Below are positions 61,908-64,000 of a DNA stretch of 64,000 bases, piece by piece. Below the pieces are notes generated by a model. The model ran no database searches, was not told where the DNA came from, and was given only the letters and a program-made list of their open reading frames with translations. Source of the DNA: Biscogniauxia marginata. Its lineage: Eukaryota > Ascomycota > Sordariomycetes > Xylariales > Xylariaceae. A program made the translations under genes and the position numbers. The DNA is taken from the NCBI GenBank assembly GCA_022695795.1, contig MU404059.1:558001-622000 (forward strand). The letters are read 5' to 3'. The stretch's first letter is position 1, and each line of letters starts with the position of its first letter.

Positions 61908-62172
61908 TGTGACAAGGTCTGGTGGACTTGGAATAATGATTCAATTTCAACTAATAGTTTTCTTTGGTCTCAAGGGACTTAGGAGTCTAAATTCATAGAA
62001 GAGGTCTGCCAGGAATTCTCTGCCTTTTTATACCCAATCTGACTGTCTGATGGCTTACCTCATCCTATGCATGTTGGTCCCTATGAATCCAACCTCAGTA
62101 TCTACCCCCAATGACCGTCCTGCCATATGACTAACTGGTCTTGGCAGCTCTCAGGTGTCCATCCGTGTGACA
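61908..62172 (-). repeat. solo LTR, copy 1, same family as the outer nested element
   Basis: 265 bp, reading TGTCACACGGATGG at its start and CCTTGTCACA at its end on the minus strand. It has a TATAAAAAGGC promoter-like box. Length and ends match the outer LTRs at 25024 and 33948, and the interior aligns (for example TTAGACTCCTAAGTCCCTTG). Flanks GGAAA (61903-61907) and GAAAA (62173-62177) look like a one-mismatch target duplication. Confidence 0.85.
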
Positions 62173-62188
62173 GAAAAGCTATCAAATT

Positions 62189-62451
62189 TGTGACAAGGGC
62201 TGATGGACTTGGAACGATGGTTCGATTTCGACTAATATTTCTCTTATGTCTCAAGGGACTTAAGAGTCTAAGTTAATTCATGAGGTCCTCCAGGAATTTC
62301 CTACGTACTTATACACAATCTATTACCTAGGGCATCTCTCATCCTACGCACGTTGGTACCATTGAATCCAGCATCATTATCTATCTCCAATCGTAGTTTG
62401 CTCATGACCAACTGGTCTTGGCAGCGCCTACAGGTGTCTCTCCGTGTGACA
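62189..62451 (-). repeat. solo LTR, copy 2, same family, adjacent
   Basis: 263 bp in the same orientation as copy 1, separated from it by 16 bp. Ends TGTCACACGGA and TTGTCACA are present. Flanks AAATT (62184-62188) and AAACT (62452-62456) are a likely target duplication with one transition. It is diverged from copy 1 at many positions but not A/T-flooded. Confidence 0.85.
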
Positions 62452-64000
62452 AAACTCGAATGAAATTAGGTTTCTAGATCGTATCCTCGCAGGACCAGAG
62501 GAAATACCGAGGCATGCTATGGCCTTGACTCTCGAGTTTTGGGTCCCTTGTGTTGTGGAATACCTAGTGCTACATAAATTATGGTTAAGACTTTCCATAG
62601 ATGGCTAAGAGAGATGAGTACATAAGGCATGTCAATATAGAGAGAATAACGGGAGAGGCCCTGATCTATTGCCATCCTTACACATACCCGGCATACACAG
62701 CAGCAGGTTGGGCCGGAACCCTCCCCTAGTCCGGAATGGCCTGTCTACTTCATCCGTATATACTGAAGGGCATATTGTCGGGCAATTAAGTGACCTCCTT
62801 CCTCTTGCCTTTACAGGCACTTCATGCTTGTATCGTTCTTTATAGAGGCGATAGACTTTAATTTTGAAGAGTAATATATCTCTATTCCATACCTTTAAAT
62901 CTTCACTCTAGTCTCTGGGCTCACCCATCTTGACAATTAACACAAGCGAACCCTTAATGTATAGGTCCCTAACCTTGCAGCCAAAGTCCTTGCCTCGAAT
63001 TTCAACATTGTCTTAGGTAGGTATAGTTGAGAAAAAAGAGTAGGTAGCTTGTCGTGCAATCTACCCTAGAGCCTCTTTTTAACTTAACTAGCTACTGATG
63101 TATAACTACGGGAAATCCTCAAGGGACTTGCGTCGGCTATCCAAAAGCTATAACGTGTACTCGAACTTGAGACTGCTTCCATCAAATAACCTCTCACTAA
63201 CCGAAACTGTGTATGTAATACCTAACGTTCGGGAGGTGAGATGGAGAGCAATATCTTTTTCTTTGATTATAGCAACACGAACACTTTCGGATCAGGATAT
63301 CATGGCGCCAGAGAATGGAAGGATTTCTTCTCCTTGTAAGTGCTACCTGGTATAGGATATGCGTGTAAGATTTTGGCGAGGTACTTACTCTAGATAAGAC
63401 TGCTATCTGCAAGACAACGGGAATCGATTACACGTTTCTGCCACGTATAATCAGTATTTTCACACCTATTATCAGGTACTTTAGTAGATCTACTTATTCT
63501 ACCCAGTCACTTATCTCCGGTGACATACCTCCTATTTTCGAGCCCTAGACTAAGTACTACCTAAGAGGTGCTCACTTATCGGAGGCGGAGTGCTCGGACA
63601 CCGGCTCTGACCTGTACGCGTGTCTGAATTCCATATCACATGTGAACGAACTTTGAGCCAAGACGAGATCTCTCGGCAGGACAGATGCTTCTCCCAGACA
63701 CCAACCTTTCCTTTATTCTTTCTCTGATGATCTCCCTGCACTTCCTTTAAGCCACGTATTTTGGATCAGGTAGGTATGGATCTTCAGTTCAGATGCAAAC
63801 CTCCAGTCGGTGACTTTAAATTAGCAGAAGTTACCGAGACATGGCCCCTATACTTTGCTATGATGTTCGCTAGCGACTTGGGATGGGTTCTCAAAAAAAA
63901 AAAAAAGTGTTCAAGACACATATGCATTCTGCATGGATAAGTAGGTGTATGTATGTATTGTTGAGTTGGTGCCAAGATCCAGGGGATTGGCGTTGGGACC
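62452..64000. other. intergenic to window end, no gene seen
   Basis: No supported gene. An A15-16 run lies at 63893-63907. TAGGTAGGTA motifs occur near 63015 and 63770. Any gene at the right edge lies beyond the window. Confidence 0.5.

Noticed and set aside
61908..62451. First read as a simple 280-bp tandem duplication
   Set aside because: Each copy has complete LTR ends and its own flank repeat, so two solo LTRs explain it better.

Overview
The window looks like nuclear DNA of a filamentous ascomycete, probably a Pezizomycotina/Sordariomycetes-type genome. The genes are well spaced and carry short introns with GT...AG ends and CTAAC/CTGAC-type branch sites. The protein families are fungal orthologues (TRK potassium transporter, fungal INSIG, Vid21/Eaf1, LON-RING). 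A block of transposons is heavily converted to A/T by transitions, as expected from repeat-induced point mutation (RIP). No species assignment is attempted.

Left gene-rich part (1-24 kb): mitochondrial enoyl-CoA hydratase (+), a RING/zinc-finger/SH3 putative E3 ligase (+), mitochondrial-type cysteine synthase (+), a mitochondrial helical protein of unknown name (-), mitoribosomal protein bL19m (+), a TRK-type K+ transporter (-), the TFIIH helicase Ssl2/XPB (-) and the TruD-type pseudouridine synthase Pus7 (+). Introns were placed by hand from splice sites, reading phase and family alignment. Several real starts lie in small first exons.

Transposon island (25.0-34.2 kb): two nested LTR retrotransposons. 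A short outer element (two 265-bp LTRs, 5-bp target duplication GTAGG) was invaded by a Ty3/gypsy element on the minus strand (two 471-bp LTRs, 5-bp target duplication CCTTA). Both are dead and rich in transition mutations. Two further solo LTRs of the outer family lie side by side near 62 kb and are hardly mutated.

Right part (36.7-64 kb): a 2EXR-like protein (+), a two-RING LON-domain protein (-), an INSIG-family ER membrane protein (-), the ribosome-assembly WD40 protein Mak11 (-), the NuA4 scaffold Vid21/Eaf1 (-), the splicing factor Spp2 (+), and a broken alpha-glucoside-type sugar transporter pseudogene (-). From about 61 kb onward no intact gene is visible.

The genes are ordinary single-copy housekeeping and regulatory genes and do not form a pathway cluster. 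I found no convincing new multi-gene system. The most informative structures are the nested retroelements, the polarity of mutation in their LTR pairs, and the unmutated solo LTRs of the same family. A RING/zinc-finger/SH3 protein is also worth attention.
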